Below are positions 1 through 13,101 of a stretch of 32,413 bases of DNA, piece after piece. The notes beneath the pieces were generated by a model. It had not been told where the DNA came from. It saw only the letters and a list, made by a program, of their open reading frames with translations, and ran no database searches. The position numbers and the translations under genes were made by a program. Each line of letters begins with the position of its first letter. Positions within the stretch are counted from its first letter, which is position 1. Location of the stretch: positions 1 to 32,413 of the forward strand of contig JAJVID010000052.1 of the NCBI GenBank assembly GCA_022072205.1, written 5' to 3'. Source of the stretch: Acidobacteriota bacterium (GTDB taxonomy: Bacteria > Acidobacteriota > Blastocatellia > RBC074).

Positions 1-173
1 GCTTGAAGAACTCGGATATTGAGCGCGCTTCGCGGAAAACCGCATCGCTAGACAAGTCCAGACCGGGCGCCTAAAATGCCTGTCGTAACCATCTCTCGAT
101 TTCATTCATCAAATTGTTTCGACACTAGCCGCTCGGGGCATTGATCCACCGAGTGCGAGAAAGGATCGTCTTT
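1..173. other. Left-edge non-coding stretch before the GMC dehydrogenase
   Basis: No credible gene end is readable here in either direction; stop codons interrupt all frames on the plus strand. A small imperfect hairpin (CTCGG at 133-137 with CCGAG at 149-153) lies just upstream of the first gene's ribosome binding site. It may hold the promoter of the dehydrogenase gene, but I see no clear -35/-10 pair. Confidence 0.4.
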
Positions 174-1850
174 ATGTGGAGTCAGCAGCGAAGAAGGGGC
201 GTCAGTCCGCCTGTTTACGACGTTGTGATCGTCGGATCGGGCGCCGCCGGAGGAACCGCCGCCTGGACGTTGGTTCAAGCCGGATTGAAAGTGGCGATGC
301 TCGACGCCGGCCCGTTGCGCAAACACCTGGAAGATTTCATCTATCACGACCCCTGGCCTTACGACGATCCGTATCGAGGCTTCAAAGGTTCGACTGAAAA
401 CCCCGATGAGTTCACCAAGAAATATAAGCTCGAGGGCAATACGAAAGACGAGCCGTACACGACTCCCGAAAAGATGCCTTACGATTGGTTTCGCGCGCGC
501 AATGTCGGCGGGCGCACGATGTTCTGGGGACGTTTCGCCAATCGTTTCAATGAGGCCGATTTCAAAATGCGCTCGAAGGACGGGCAGGGGCTTGACTGGC
601 CGATTGAATACAAAGACCTCGCGCCGTATTACGACAAGGCCGAAATCTTCATGGGCGTTTGCGGCGCTAAAGAGAATCATCCCGACCTGCCGGATAGCGA
701 TAACTTCCTTCCTCCTGTGGCCTACAAATGCTCTGACGTGGCTATCAAGAAAGCGGCGGAGAAAGCGGGGATACGCTCCATCCGCGTGCGCCGCGCGATG
801 TTGACCAAAGCTTACAACGGATACGCCCAGTGCCATTATTGCAGCGGCTGCGAAAACGGCTGCGAGACGCATTCGTTCTACAACTCGGCGTTTCGTCAGG
901 TCGTTCCGCTGATGAAGAAATTCCCGAAGACATTCACGCTGATTCCGAACGCGATGGCTCGAAAGATCAACGTCAACGCGAAGGGACTGGCTTCGGGCGT
1001 CAGCTTCATTGACCGAACGACTGGAAAGGATCGCGAGGTCAAGGCGCGCACAGTGGTGGTCGCCTGCGGCACGCTCGAAAGCACGCGATTGCTGCTGATG
1101 TCGAACATCGCCAATTCGAGCGGGATGATCGGCAGGAACTTCATCGAGCATCTGGATGTCGGCGCGCAGGCTTATTTCCCTGAACTGTTTTTCAAGGACC
1201 GCGAGGCGGGCGACGGCATCGGCGGCTCGCATATCGTCATTCCCTGGTTTGGTTATTTCCGCCCGGATGAGAAGCGCGATTTCGTGCGCGGTTTCCAGAT
1301 CGAGCCTTCATCGCGCATCAGAATGCGGCCCGACAAGAACGCGAAGAGTATTCGCGGCTTCGGCAGCGAGTACAAAAAAGAGGTGCGCAAATGGACGGGC
1401 GCGCGCGTCGTACTGGCCTCGCACGGCGAGATGCTGCCAAGTCCGAAGAAGTTCGTCGAACTTGACCAAACGGTGAAGGACAAATGGGGAATGCCCGTTC
1501 TGAAGATTCATCATCCGTGGGAATCGAACGACATCAATATGTACAAATACATGCGGCGGACATACGAAGAAATTTTCGCGGCAGGGAAGGCTGTTGATGT
1601 GAGGTTGCCGGAAAACCCTGACACGCCCGGCCATTCGATTCACGAGATGGGGACGGCGCACATGGGCGGCGACCCGAAAACATCCGTACTCAACCAGTTC
1701 AATCAGAGCTGGGACGTGAAGAACCTTTTCGTGATGGACGCGGCGGCTTTCGCTTCTGGCACGCACAAAAATCCGACGCTGACGATCATGGCGCTCGCGT
1801 GGCGCGCGTCGGAATACATGCTGGACGAGATGAAGAAAAAGAACTTGTAG
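174..1850 (+). CDS. GMC-family FAD dehydrogenase (gluconate/glucose dehydrogenase flavoprotein type, with Cys cluster)
   Basis: Oxidoreductase of the glucose-methanol-choline family, 558 aa from the ATG at 174. This start has AAGGA 8 nt upstream; an in-frame TTG at 141 lacks such a site. The FAD-binding GSGAAGG lies at residues 21-27. Residues 220-230 carry a C-x2-C-x2-C-x3-C cluster, as in the flavoprotein subunits of sugar/gluconate dehydrogenases, where the cysteines bind a 3Fe-4S cluster that passes electrons outward. The C-terminal GMC_oxred_C region has [10 protein letters not shown] and a later HKNPTLT, the usual active-site His/Asn region. Relatives act at the cytoplasmic membrane or in the periplasm with a small Tat-exported subunit and a cytochrome c. 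Neither partner is seen downstream; they could lie left of the window. The substrate cannot be told, but an oxidised sugar or polyol is likely. It is followed after 13 bp by a membrane glycosyltransferase on the same strand. Confidence 0.85.
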   Translation: MWSQQRRRGVSPPVYDVVIVGSGAAGGTAAWTLVQAGLKVAMLDAGPLRKHLEDFIYHDPWPYDDPYRGFKGSTENPDEFTKKYKLEGNTKDEPYTTPEKMPYDWFRARNVGGRTMFWGRFANRFNEADFKMRSKDGQGLDWPIEYKDLAPYYDKAEIFMGVCGAKENHPDLPDSDNFLPPVAYKCSDVAIKKAAEKAGIRSIRVRRAMLTKAYNGYAQCHYCSGCENGCETHSFYNSAFRQVVPLMKKFPKTFTLIPNAMARKINVNAKGLASGVSFIDRTTGKDREVKARTVVVACGTLESTRLLLMSNIANSSGMIGRNFIEHLDVGAQAYFPELFFKDREAGDGIGGSHIVIPWFGYFRPDEKRDFVRGFQIEPSSRIRMRPDKNAKSIRGFGSEYKKEVRKWTGARVVLASHGEMLPSPKKFVELDQTVKDKWGMPVLKIHHPWESNDINMYKYMRRTYEEIFAAGKAVDVRLPENPDTPGHSIHEMGTAHMGGDPKTSVLNQFNQSWDVKNLFVMDAAAFASGTHKNPTLTIMALAWRASEYMLDEMKKKNL

Positions 1851-1863
1851 CAGCCAGTGATCA

Positions 1864-3528
1864 ATGACCGAATCACAAAATGGGACTATAGCAGACAAAC
1901 AGTCTCAGGCCTTCGACTTTGAGGCGTTTGGCGTGAGGCGCAGCCCGTGGCAGAGATTGCTCCTGCTCGCGTCGCCAATTATTCTGATTTCCCTGGTTCA
2001 TTTCCTCACGCTCGTTTATCTCGCCCGGCAGCATCCGTTCGGCAATTACGCGACCGAGACGGATTTCTATCACCTCTACGCGCCTGACGCCGAGCGACTC
2101 GCCGCAGGCCAATTTCCGCAAAACACATTTCAAGGCCCCGGCTATCCGGCGACGCTCGCTCTGATAGCGAAGCTGACCGGGATCAGCGGTGATCTGTTCA
2201 CTGCCGGAAAATGGCTGTCAGTCGTCTGCGCGGTCTTGTGCGGATTGTTGATCTTCGTTCTTTTCGCGCGACTGTTCGGTTATTGGGTTGGCGTCGGCGC
2301 GCAGCTTGTCGCAATCGCCAGCGGCGAGTTCCCGCAGTTTTCGATCAATGCGGCGACCGACGTTTTCTTTTTGCTCTTGTGTCTGGCCGCGCTGGTTGTC
2401 TTCACGGACGAGCGGATCGCGCCGCGCCTGCGTGCGGCATTGACCGGAGCGCTGGTGGGAATATGCTACCTCATCCGCTACAACGGACTATTCCTGCTGG
2501 CTGCGTGCCTGATCGGGATTACGCTGCTCGATCTATTCAAACGGGAGCGGCGCGAACGTTTTGTGTTGTCCGTGGTCTTCGCCGCTCTTTTCCTGATCGT
2601 ATCGTCGCCCTGGCTGATCGCGAATTACAAACATCACGGCTCGCCGTTTTACAACGCCAATTACCTGAACATGGCAACGGAGTTCTATCCCGAACTGGTT
2701 GCGAACAAGACCAATCAGGACGCCACACGCGCGCTCGCGGAGCGGTTTCATTCGTTCGCGGACATGCTCCGGTATGATCCGAAGCGGCTGATCACGCGTT
2801 ATCCCGCGAACCTTTACGAGACCCTCCGCTGCAGCTTCAAGGAGACTCTGGTCAACAGGTGGGTGGCGTGGATGGCGTGGCTTGGCGTTTTGCTTGCTCT
2901 GGGCAGGCGACGGTCGAAAAATGTATCGCTGGTTTTGATAGCGGGCGCGCTCTACTTGCTGCTGATGGCGCTCAACCATTGGGAGACGCGATATTACTTT
3001 TTCGTGATGGTTTTGTACGCGGGCTTCGCCGTTTTTGCAGCGAAGAGTTGGCTGGAAATGGCGCGGTCTGTTGGATGGCTGAAAAGTCGCGCTTTCGCCT
3101 TGATCCCCATCGCGCTGATCGCGGCAATGTTCGCGTTCTCGCTGGCCGAATCGCGCAGAGACGTAACGCAGTTTCTCGCCGACCAGCCGATAGAAATCAT
3201 TGCCGCGCGCGATTATCTGGCGGGCGTTGGCGCAGTGGGCGGCAAGCGGATCGTCGCGCGCAAACCGCATTTGCCTTACTTATCACGCAACGAATGGGTC
3301 TTCTTCCCGCAGGTGAAATCGCTCGATGAATTTCGCGCCTGGGTCGAAGCCAACCGCGTTGATTACATCGCGGTTGGGAAGCGCGAGTTGAAAGAGCGCA
3401 AGGAACTTTCCGCGCTCGGCAAGCCTGAAAAAGCTCCAGACTGGTTGGAGGCTGTATGGGTCAATGATGACCCCGTGTTCATTCTGTACAAACCGCGATT
3501 GAAAGCCGAGTCTGCCCCACCACGATAA
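1864..3528 (+). CDS. GT39-like polytopic membrane glycosyltransferase (GT-C fold)
   Basis: A 554-aa protein with about ten hydrophobic segments. One N-terminal helix (about residues 33-55) is followed by a large first loop with the acidic stretch ATETDFYHLYAPDAERL and the GPGYPATLALIAKL segment. This layout is typical of the dolichyl-phosphate-mannose mannosyltransferase / ArnT superfamily (GT39/GT83, PMT_2), where an Asp in the first loop is catalytic. The soluble C-terminal tail (about 430-554) is short. The family transfers a sugar from a polyprenyl-phosphate donor to protein, lipid A or a glycan on the outer face of the membrane; donor and acceptor here are unknown. The start ATG has only a weak ribosome binding site and sits 13 bp after the dehydrogenase stop, so the two are probably co-transcribed. 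It converges with fahA, leaving about 80 bp. Confidence 0.7.
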   Translation: MTESQNGTIADKQSQAFDFEAFGVRRSPWQRLLLLASPIILISLVHFLTLVYLARQHPFGNYATETDFYHLYAPDAERLAAGQFPQNTFQGPGYPATLALIAKLTGISGDLFTAGKWLSVVCAVLCGLLIFVLFARLFGYWVGVGAQLVAIASGEFPQFSINAATDVFFLLLCLAALVVFTDERIAPRLRAALTGALVGICYLIRYNGLFLLAACLIGITLLDLFKRERRERFVLSVVFAALFLIVSSPWLIANYKHHGSPFYNANYLNMATEFYPELVANKTNQDATRALAERFHSFADMLRYDPKRLITRYPANLYETLRCSFKETLVNRWVAWMAWLGVLLALGRRRSKNVSLVLIAGALYLLLMALNHWETRYYFFVMVLYAGFAVFAAKSWLEMARSVGWLKSRAFALIPIALIAAMFAFSLAESRRDVTQFLADQPIEIIAARDYLAGVGAVGGKRIVARKPHLPYLSRNEWVFFPQVKSLDEFRAWVEANRVDYIAVGKRELKERKELSALGKPEKAPDWLEAVWVNDDPVFILYKPRLKAESAPPR

Positions 3529-3609
3529 AGAAATGAACGGAATGATCCTGACAGTGATTTGCGATCAACGCGCCGCGATTCCGCGTCCACTCGTCCGCCG
3601 CATTCGCGC

Positions 3610-4940
<1,331 letters not shown>

Positions 4941-4944
<4 letters not shown>

Positions 4945-5825
4945 AGCAGTCCTATTTTCTTCAGGTCTTCAATCGGCTCTTCAAACGAACAGGAGCCGAA
5001 AGCGATGGCGAGCAGGCTGCGCGCGTTTCGCAACTGCCCACGGACAATCATCTCGCCGCGCCAGGTCACGCTGCCGTTGTCGAATTGAAACGCTTCGTGT
5101 GATCGCTCTTCTAAAAGCTCGACAAGCCGTTCGACACTCATTCCGCTTTGCGCGAACGCCGCCGCGAGGAATACGTTCAGGAAACCGTGCATCAACGCCG
5201 ATTCGGAATCAGGCTCGTAAGTCAGCCGGTTGACCGAACGCAGCGGGTGATGCAATCCGGCGGTGGCCTTGAACGGCGCGTCTTCATCGGCGCAAACTTT
5301 GATGAAGCTGGCTAGCTTCAGCGATGACGGGAAGCTTTCGGCTGTCACGCCGCCCGTGCGAACTTTTGCGCGCGCTCCAAGTGCGGAAATGAGTTTGATC
5401 AGGTCGCCGGGATCGTGCGCAATCGAGATTTCGAAATACGGCGTGAGCGTCGCCGGCATCATCTCCATCGCGTGTTCGATGTCAGCCGCGCGCTCGGCTT
5501 TGATTTCTATGGTGTCAATGACGGCGCGTCCGGAGTTGCGTTCGTTGAATTCGGCGACCTTCTCAAGATCGGATTTCAAATCGCCGCCGCCGAGCGCGCT
5601 CAACAGCCACGGCGCGCCGTCTTGTCTTAAATGATCCGCCGCCACCTTCTCAAACTCGTCGAGCCGAGCGACCGGCGCGATGAACCGTCCGAGCATCCAG
5701 TTTGTTTCGCCCTTGCGATAAGACGCGTAACGGCTGACGGCGGAAGCCATGTCGAGCGCGGCTGGCGGAAACAACCCCGCATAATCAATCAAACCAGCCA
5801 ATAAAGCCTGAATCGAAAGAAGCAT
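4941..5825 (-). CDS. Uncharacterised protein of the tyrosine-degradation operon (candidate for the missing isomerase step)
   Basis: I do not recognise a named family. The 294-aa protein starts at ATG 5825, three bases after the hmgA stop; a longer in-frame start would run into hmgA. Its stop overlaps the fahA ATG by four bases, so it is locked between these two genes. No signal peptide or membrane helix is visible. The sequence alternates short hydrophobic strands and helices in a way suggestive of a TIM barrel: FIAPVARL (48-55), PWLLSALGGGD (72-82), VIDTIEIKA (102-110), YFEISI (130-135), AKVRTGGV (153-160) and FKATAGLHHPLR (185-196). K154, R156, K186, H192 and H193 are polar residues at expected strand ends. 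The conserved-looking N-terminus is GLIDYAGLFPPAALDM. The position is where a maleylacetoacetate isomerase would be expected. That role is inference only; a regulatory or accessory role is equally open. Confidence 0.8.
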
Positions 5826-5827
5826 CT

Positions 5828-7126
5828 CTATCCTTGCTTGAAATTCTTCTTCAGCCCCTGCCAACACTCGAAGTAATTTTTTTGCAGCGCCGGAGTTTCC
5901 ATCGCGAACCGGGTCGGGCGAATGACGAAACGCGACTCGAACATAAACGCCAGCGTGTCGTCGTATCGCTGCGGCGCGAGGTCGGCGTTGCTGGCTTTTT
6001 CAAAAGCGTCGGCGTCGGGGCCGTGCGCCGACATGCAATTGTGCAGGCTGGCGCCGCCCGGAGCGAAGCCTTCTTCCTTCGCGTCGTACTGGCCGAAGAT
6101 CAAGCCCATAAACTCGCTCATCACGTTGCGATGGAAATACGGCGGGCGGAATGTGTGTTCAGCCACCATCCAGCGCGGCGGGAAGATCACGAAATCAACA
6201 TTGGCCGCGCCCGGCGTGTCTGAAGGCGAAGTCAGCACAGTGAAGATCGAAGGGTCGGGGTGGTCGAAGCTGACCGTGTTGATGGTGTTGAAGCGCGCCA
6301 GATCGTATTTGTAAGGCGCGTAATTGCCATGCCAAGCGACCACGTCGAGCGGCGAATGATCAATCTCGGCCTCCCACAGATTGCCCTGGAATTTTGCGAT
6401 GATGCGAAAGTCGCCTTCGAGGTCTTCGTAAGCGGCGACGGGGATCAGAAAATCGCGCGAGTTTGCCAATCCGTTCGCGCCAATCGGACCAAGCTCAGGC
6501 AGGCGGAACATCGCGCCGTAGTTTTCGCAGACGTAACCGCGCGCTTCTCCGCCAGGCAATTCAACTCTGAATTTCAATCCTCGCGGCAGGATGCAGATTT
6601 CGCCCGGCGCGACATCCAGCGCGCCAAGCTCCGTGCGGATCAGCAAACGTCCGAGTTGCGGCGCGATGAGCATCTCGCCGTCGGCGTTATAAAAAAAGCG
6701 GTCGCGCATCGAATCGTTCACAGCGTAGATGTGAATGCCCGCGCCCGCATTCACGCTCAGATCGCCGTTTCCCGCCATCGTCATCAAGCCGTCAATGAAA
6801 TCGGTCGGTTCGGTCGGCAGCGGAAGCGGGTCCCAGCGCAGTTGATTCAGCGTCGCCGTCGCCTCGTTGAACGGCGAGCTTCGCAATAAATTGTTTGTGA
6901 TTTGCCTGAACGGCTTGTGCGCGACTGAAGGTCGAATGCGGTAAGTCCACGCGCGGCGATTCGCGGCGCGCGGCGCGGTGAAAGCCGTGCCGCTGAACTG
7001 CTCGGCGTATAAACCCAGCGGCGCGCGTTGAGGCGAGTTCTGCCCTTGCGGCAGCGCGCCTGCAATCGCCTCGGTGGCGAATTCATTTCCAAAACCCGAT
7101 TGATACCGAAGATTCTGTTCAGCCAT
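5828..7126 (-). CDS. hmgA: Homogentisate 1,2-dioxygenase
   Basis: Non-haem Fe(II) ring-cleaving dioxygenase that turns homogentisate into 4-maleylacetoacetate. I chose the ATG at 7126 (432 aa, start [20 protein letters not shown]), which matches the family's usual N-terminus; an upstream GTG at 7141 adds only five residues. Iron ligands can be placed at His332 and Glu338 ([11 protein letters not shown]) and His368 (SAHGPD), matching H335/E341/H371 of the human enzyme. It lies third from the end of the operon, two bases before the unknown gene. The 171-bp gap to hppD is filled by an inverted-repeat element whose 3' arm covers the only plausible, weak ribosome binding site (GGTGG, about 10 nt before the ATG). 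Confidence 0.97.
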   Translation of the reverse strand: MAEQNLRYQSGFGNEFATEAIAGALPQGQNSPQRAPLGLYAEQFSGTAFTAPRAANRRAWTYRIRPSVAHKPFRQITNNLLRSSPFNEATATLNQLRWDPLPLPTEPTDFIDGLMTMAGNGDLSVNAGAGIHIYAVNDSMRDRFFYNADGEMLIAPQLGRLLIRTELGALDVAPGEICILPRGLKFRVELPGGEARGYVCENYGAMFRLPELGPIGANGLANSRDFLIPVAAYEDLEGDFRIIAKFQGNLWEAEIDHSPLDVVAWHGNYAPYKYDLARFNTINTVSFDHPDPSIFTVLTSPSDTPGAANVDFVIFPPRWMVAEHTFRPPYFHRNVMSEFMGLIFGQYDAKEEGFAPGGASLHNCMSAHGPDADAFEKASNADLAPQRYDDTLAFMFESRFVIRPTRFAMETPALQKNYFECWQGLKKNFKQG

Positions 7127-7136
7127 AAAATTCAAA

Positions 7137-7291
7137 GCCACCGAGACACAGAGACACAGAGATGAAGAGAAGGAGGAGTAGAGTAAAAAAAACGTCTCTC
7201 TGTTCCGCTGCCCTTCCTTCTCTCTGTTCTTTTGTCTCTCCCCTCTTCCCCTCTTCCCCTCTTCCCCTCTGTGTCTCTGTGTCTCTGTGGC
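7137..7291. repeat. Long inverted repeat of CACAGAG units between hppD and hmgA
   Basis: The outer arms 7137-7161 and 7267-7291 are reverse complements over 25 bases with one mismatch. Each is made of degenerate 'GACACAGA' units. Inside, a purine-rich tract follows the left arm (about 7160-7183) and a long pyrimidine tract precedes the right arm (about 7195-7270), so pairing can extend inward. The right tract includes 3.9 copies of the octamer CCCCTCTT at 7240-7270. No open reading frame here looks real. It resembles the element at 21493-21600 in build (CAGAG units in opposed arms), so both probably belong to one dispersed family. As part of the operon mRNA it would form a strong hairpin just before hmgA. 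Confidence 0.85.
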
Positions 7292-7297
7292 AGCGCC

Positions 7298-8389
7298 TCA
7301 AACTAAATTTCCGCGCTTTGCCTGTTCGCGCTCGATGGCTTCAAACAAGGCTTTGAAGTTGCCTTTGCCGAAGCCCTGAGCGCCTTTGCGCTGGATGATT
7401 TCAAAAAAGAGCGTCGGGCGATCTTCGACCGGCTTGGTGAAGAGTTGCAGCAGGTAGCCCTCGTCGTCACGATCCACCAGAATTTTCAACTCACGCAGCG
7501 TCTCGATGTCTTCATCCAGTGCGCCGACGCGCTTGCTGAGCATCTCGTAATAGCTGTCGGGCACTTCCAGAAACTCGACGCCGTTCGAGCGCAATTGGCG
7601 GATGGTCTTGATAATGTCCGTAGTCAGTAAAGCGATGTGCTGCACGCCCGCCGCCTGGTTGAATTCGTTGTACTCCTCGACCTGGCTCTTGCGTTTGCCG
7701 GGCGCAGGTTCGTTGATCGGAAACTTGATGCTGCGCGATTCATTCGCCATCACGATACTGTTCAGCGCCGTGTACTCGGTCGAAATGTCCTTGTCGTCGA
7801 AAGTCATGAACCGTTCCAGCCCGATCACGCGCTTATACCAATCTTCCCAGACCTTCATCTGCCCGTACTCGACGTTAGCGACGTAATGATCCAGCCGCAG
7901 CAAACCCGCATTGCGCCCCGGCGCGCGCGATTCGACAAAGTCCGGCATGAACGGCCCGTCGTAATTGCGCTTCGAGAAGAACGAATGGATCGTGTCGCCG
8001 TAAATCCTGACTGCTGCGCGCCTCGCCTCGCCTCGCTCGCTCCTGATCGTGTACGGCGCGACCGCAGGCTCGGCGCCGCGCGCCAGAGCTTCTTCAAACG
8101 CGTAATCGGCGTCGTCCACTTCAAACGCGATGTCGCGCACGCCGTCGCCGTGTTTCAGGATGTGCAGCCCCGCTTTATCCGCCGAGGTGTAAGGCGTCGT
8201 CAGCAACAGCTTGAACGTGCCCTGCTGCAAAGCGTAAGAACACTGATCGCGGTTGCCGGTCTCCAATCCCGTGTAGGCGATGCGGTCGAAGCCGAACGCG
8301 TTGCGATAGTAATAATCGGCCTGCTTGGCGTTGCCGACGTAAAATTCGATGTGATGGACTTGCCGGATTTTCAATGGATTGTCTTTCAT
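7298..8389 (-). CDS. hppD: 4-hydroxyphenylpyruvate dioxygenase
   Basis: Converts 4-hydroxyphenylpyruvate to homogentisate using Fe(II) and O2. The ATG at 8389 has GAGGA a few bases upstream and gives 363 aa, the usual bacterial length; the open frame runs further upstream but into the phhA stop region. It has two vicinal-oxygen-chelate repeats. The N-terminal one (about 10-140) starts HHIEFYVGN. The C-terminal catalytic one carries His168 (RLDHYV), His251 (GVQHIALL) and Glu330 (FFEIIQRKG), the expected iron facial triad. The gap to phhA is 17 bp. A short GC-rich run around 8015-8045 encodes a Glu/Arg/Ala-rich bit ([11 protein letters not shown]) in the usual loop before YGDTIH. Confidence 0.97.
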   Translation of the reverse strand: MKDNPLKIRQVHHIEFYVGNAKQADYYYRNAFGFDRIAYTGLETGNRDQCSYALQQGTFKLLLTTPYTSADKAGLHILKHGDGVRDIAFEVDDADYAFEEALARGAEPAVAPYTIRSERGEARRAAVRIYGDTIHSFFSKRNYDGPFMPDFVESRAPGRNAGLLRLDHYVANVEYGQMKVWEDWYKRVIGLERFMTFDDKDISTEYTALNSIVMANESRSIKFPINEPAPGKRKSQVEEYNEFNQAAGVQHIALLTTDIIKTIRQLRSNGVEFLEVPDSYYEMLSKRVGALDEDIETLRELKILVDRDDEGYLLQLFTKPVEDRPTLFFEIIQRKGAQGFGKGNFKALFEAIEREQAKRGNLV

Positions 8390-8406
8390 TGCTGTTCCTC
8401 TGATCT

Positions 8407-9324
8407 TTACCAAACCCCCTGCGGCACGCCGATAGGCGCGACTTCCTGATCCCCGTTTTTCCAAAACCTGCTGATGAACTTATTCGTCACTTCTTTCAAA
8501 TAGGCGTACGAAGGAATCACGAACAGAATCGGTTGCATGTCCGAATAGTTGTAGGCCGTGTTGACGACTTCTTCGAGGTTAAACTTGCGGCGTTCGACTT
8601 CATCGCTGAACGCGTGTTCGAGTTCGCTGTAGGACGACAGCAATCCCGCGCCGAACGCTTTGACCTCGCCGCCTTCTTCGACCAGACCGAATTCGACCGT
8701 GAACCAGTACAAACGGCCAAGCTGTTCCAACTGCTTGTCGCTGGCGATGACGGCGCCTCTGCCGATTGTCTGCGAGAAGTCGGCGAAGTCGGGGTTGGTG
8801 AAGTTTGGGATGTGGCCGATGATTTCGTGAACGATGTCCGGCTCCGGCGTGTAATCGGGGCGCGAATGATGCCGCAGGTATTGCGTGCAGAGCATCGTCC
8901 GTTTGCCCAGCCAGCTCAGGAACGCGCGCGTTTCAACCAGTCCTTCAATCGGAGCGACGCGGAAGTTCGAGATCGCGCGCAGCTTCTGATCTAGCTCGCC
9001 CAGTTGCGGAATCCGGTCGCGGCTGATGCCGAGCCTGCCTTTCGATTCCAGATAGAGCGAGCAGGCGCGGCGTTGTTGCGTCTCTTCGAGTTGGTCGTAG
9101 ACGTGTCGCCAGATGGCGGTCTCCTGCGGCGTGTAATCAACGTTGGGGATGACGTGTCGCGGGTCCTTGCGATATCGCTTCGCCAGGCCGGCGATAAAAT
9201 TGCGCCGCGCGCGGTAATCGGGATCGTGCGCGCCCGGATGATCTATCGGCAACATACTGATCTCTTCAAATCCGATGTCATCCGTCAGAAACTCTTCGGT
9301 AACTGTCGCTGATGCTGTTGGCAT
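8407..9324 (-). CDS. phhA: Phenylalanine 4-hydroxylase
   Basis: Tetrahydropterin-dependent aromatic amino acid hydroxylase making tyrosine from phenylalanine, the entry step of the operon. The 305-aa protein is a bacterial-type enzyme without the ACT regulatory domain found in animals. Iron ligands are His166 and His171 ([11 protein letters not shown]) and Glu211 (WFTVEFGL). The start ATG at 9324 is preceded by AGAGGT at good spacing. The gap to the upstream CoA ligase is 19 bp. No pterin-4a-carbinolamine dehydratase (phhB), needed to recycle the cofactor, is found in this window, so it must be encoded elsewhere or be lacking. Confidence 0.96.
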   Translation of the reverse strand: MPTASATVTEEFLTDDIGFEEISMLPIDHPGAHDPDYRARRNFIAGLAKRYRKDPRHVIPNVDYTPQETAIWRHVYDQLEETQQRRACSLYLESKGRLGISRDRIPQLGELDQKLRAISNFRVAPIEGLVETRAFLSWLGKRTMLCTQYLRHHSRPDYTPEPDIVHEIIGHIPNFTNPDFADFSQTIGRGAVIASDKQLEQLGRLYWFTVEFGLVEEGGEVKAFGAGLLSSYSELEHAFSDEVERRKFNLEEVVNTAYNYSDMQPILFVIPSYAYLKEVTNKFISRFWKNGDQEVAPIGVPQGVW

Positions 9325-9343
9325 AACTCGTACCTCTTTTGTC

Positions 9344-11332
<1,989 letters not shown>

Positions 11333-11366
11333 CTTCAAGCGCCTCTTCACCAACAGTCAGAGAAGA

Positions 11367-11415
11367 AAACGGAACAGGTTGAAACCCACCCCGGCGCTTT
11401 CCGCCTGTCCCGTTT
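11367..11415 (-). terminator. Hairpin after ilvE, possible terminator or repeat
   Basis: Arms 11367-11378 and 11404-11415 pair over 11 of 12 bases (AAACGGAACAGG with CCTGTCCCGTTT), with a 25-nt loop. On the minus strand the second arm runs into a T-rich run (CCGTTTTCTTCTC), which fits a leaky terminator between ilvE and the ligase gene. The flank 11416-11438 repeats GAAAC-like units in the style of the other intergenic repeats here, so it may instead be a dispersed repeat. Confidence 0.5.
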
Positions 11416-11439
11416 CTTTCAGTTTCCTCAGTTTTCCAA

Positions 11440-12387
11440 CTACGCCGCTTTGCGCGCGCCGGCCTGTTTCCACACAGGATGCAGCCAGTGGCGGTATTCC
11501 TCTTTGCGTCCGGCCACAATGTCGAAGAATGTCTTCTGGATCGTTTCCGTGATGGGGCCGCGAGCGCCATTGCCGATTGCGCGTCCGTCAACTTCGCGGA
11601 TCGGCGTGATCTCGATGGCCGTGCCGGTCAGAAAGGCTTCGTCGGCGTTGAGCAATTCATCGAGCTTCAACGAGCGGATTTCGACTTCGTAACCCAAATC
11701 GCGCGCGATCTGAATCACCGACGCCCGCGTGATGCCGAGCAGGATCGAAGAGTTCTGGTCGTTGGTCAGCAGGCGCCCGTCTTTGATCAGGAAAATATTC
11801 TCGACCGCGCCCTCGGCCAGATTGCCGTTCACATCGAGCAGGATCGCTTCGTCGTAGCCGCGCGACGCCGCTTCGCGCACGGCCAGAATCGAATTCAGAT
11901 AATTCCCCGTAGCCTTCGCCGTAGTCGGGATCATGCTCGAATGGAATTTCTTGTAGGGTGAAACCGTCACGCGCATTCCCTTAGCCAACTTCTCAGCGCC
12001 GAAATCGTTCGGCCATTCCCAGGTCAGGATGTTGATGCCTACCGGACAGACAGAGCGAATTCCCAAACTGCCGCTGTCGAAATAGGCCGTCGGGCGAATG
12101 TAGCAGCTTTTGAAATCGTTCCGGCGGATCGTTTCGCAGATCGCTTCGTTCAACTCTTCCGGCGTGAAAGGAATGTTCAGTTGATAAACAGCCGCCGAAG
12201 CGTAGAGCCGATCCATATGTTCTTTCAACCGAAAGATGGCCGGGCCGTCGGCGGCTTCATAACAGCGAATGCCTTCAAATACGCCCGCGCCGTAATGTAG
12301 CCCGAAGGCGGATGAATGAATCTTCGCTTCGTCCCATCGCAGGAACTCACCGTCCTGCCAGACCCACCTGGTTTTCTCGAACGACAT
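11440..12387 (-). CDS. ilvE: Branched-chain amino acid aminotransferase
   Basis: PLP-dependent class IV aminotransferase, 315 aa, reversibly moving the amino group between glutamate and the 2-oxo acids of Val, Leu and Ile. The catalytic lysine is K158 ([12 protein letters not shown]) and the cofactor-phosphate region follows as [10 protein letters not shown] (190-199). N-terminal [13 protein letters not shown] is the typical substrate loop. ATG 12387 is preceded by GGAGG at about 10 nt. It lies 107 bp upstream of the aromatic operon with a hairpin between, so it is probably a separate unit, though read-through could occur. Some members of this class also act on aromatic amino acids, which would supply 4-hydroxyphenylpyruvate for hppD; the sequence alone cannot show that. 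Confidence 0.93.
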   Translation of the reverse strand: MSFEKTRWVWQDGEFLRWDEAKIHSSAFGLHYGAGVFEGIRCYEAADGPAIFRLKEHMDRLYASAAVYQLNIPFTPEELNEAICETIRRNDFKSCYIRPTAYFDSGSLGIRSVCPVGINILTWEWPNDFGAEKLAKGMRVTVSPYKKFHSSMIPTTAKATGNYLNSILAVREAASRGYDEAILLDVNGNLAEGAVENIFLIKDGRLLTNDQNSSILLGITRASVIQIARDLGYEVEIRSLKLDELLNADEAFLTGTAIEITPIREVDGRAIGNGARGPITETIQKTFFDIVAGRKEEYRHWLHPVWKQAGARKAA

Positions 12388-12593
12388 AATATTGTGCCCT
12401 CCAAAACGTGAATTAATCGAACACCTGACTTGCCTGATAACGGATGATAGGACTTGAATGAAGGCATGATGAAGATGAGGTCTTCGATATTCAGCCTTGC
12501 GAAGTTAAGCAAATAAGTTTTACGACTTGGGAAGCCTAAAGAAAATAAACCGGGAGTGAATTGGGAAAATTGGCCGGGATTGATGAAAGCAAC

Positions 12594-12631
12594 AAGGGCG
12601 CGCAACCAGATCGGCAAACTTGCGCGCCCTT
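12594..12631 (-). terminator. Strong hairpin terminator after the cyclophilin gene
   Basis: A perfect 12-bp inverted repeat (AAGGGCGCGCAA at 12594-12605, TTGCGCGCCCTT at 12620-12631) with a 14-nt loop sits 14 bp after the cyclophilin stop. On the minus strand it is followed by a weak T-rich run (GTTGCTTTC). A clear intrinsic-type terminator, though the U-tract is poor. Confidence 0.75.
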
Positions 12632-12645
12632 CTCTGTTTGCGCCG

Positions 12646-13083
12646 TTATTCGCTGGCGATGGTTACACTGTTCATCACATCGCCCACACGAATCTGCCGC
12701 ACAACATCCATCCCTTCGGTCACACGACCGAAGACCGCGTAGTTGTTATCCAGAAACGGTGTCGGCGCAAGCGTGATGTAAAACTGCGAGCTTGCGCTGT
12801 TCGGATCGGAAGATCGCGCCATCGCCACCGCGCCCGCTTCGCCGTGCTTCAGATTCGGTGTGACTTCGAGCGGGATATGCTTGCCCGATCCGCCCGTGCC
12901 CGTGCCGTAGGGGCAGCCGCCCTGGATGACGAAATTCGGTTCAACGCGGTGAAATTTCAGCCCGTCGTAAAACTTGCGCTCAGCGAGTTCGATGAAATTC
13001 GCCGTCGTGATCGGCGCGAGGTCTTCGTTAAGGGTAAATTTGATCGTGCCTTTGTTGGTTTCGATTGTTGCTGTTCGGTTCAT
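12646..13083 (-). CDS. Cyclophilin-type peptidyl-prolyl cis-trans isomerase
   Basis: A compact 145-aa single-domain cyclophilin that speeds cis-trans isomerisation of X-Pro bonds during folding. No signal peptide is present, so it is cytoplasmic (PpiB-like). Family hallmarks are [13 protein letters not shown] (catalytic Arg in HRV), [20 protein letters not shown] (SQF binding segment) and [15 protein letters not shown]. The ATG has AGGAGAG just upstream. It follows the HAD phosphatase gene by 18 bp and is probably co-transcribed with it. Confidence 0.95.
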   Translation of the reverse strand: MNRTATIETNKGTIKFTLNEDLAPITTANFIELAERKFYDGLKFHRVEPNFVIQGGCPYGTGTGGSGKHIPLEVTPNLKHGEAGAVAMARSSDPNSASSQFYITLAPTPFLDNNYAVFGRVTEGMDVVRQIRVGDVMNSVTIASE

Positions 13084-13101
13084 TTTCTCTCCTATTTTTG
13101 A

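Noticed and set aside
102..1232. A 376-codon open frame on the minus strand opposite the GMC dehydrogenase
   Set aside because: Arg/Val/His-rich shadow of a GC-rich gene; the plus strand carries clear GMC motifs and the minus frame resembles no family.
7240..7270. Short direct repeats that might suggest a CRISPR array
   Set aside because: The unit is an 8-bp octamer without spacers, and no cas genes are near.
7637..8449. A 270-codon plus-strand open frame opposite hppD
   Set aside because: Shadow frame; hppD has all three iron ligands on the minus strand.
12388..12593. Possible small gene or riboswitch upstream of ilvE
   Set aside because: No ORF with a ribosome binding site and no T-box or other leader motif could be made out; only the ilvE Shine-Dalgarno is clear.
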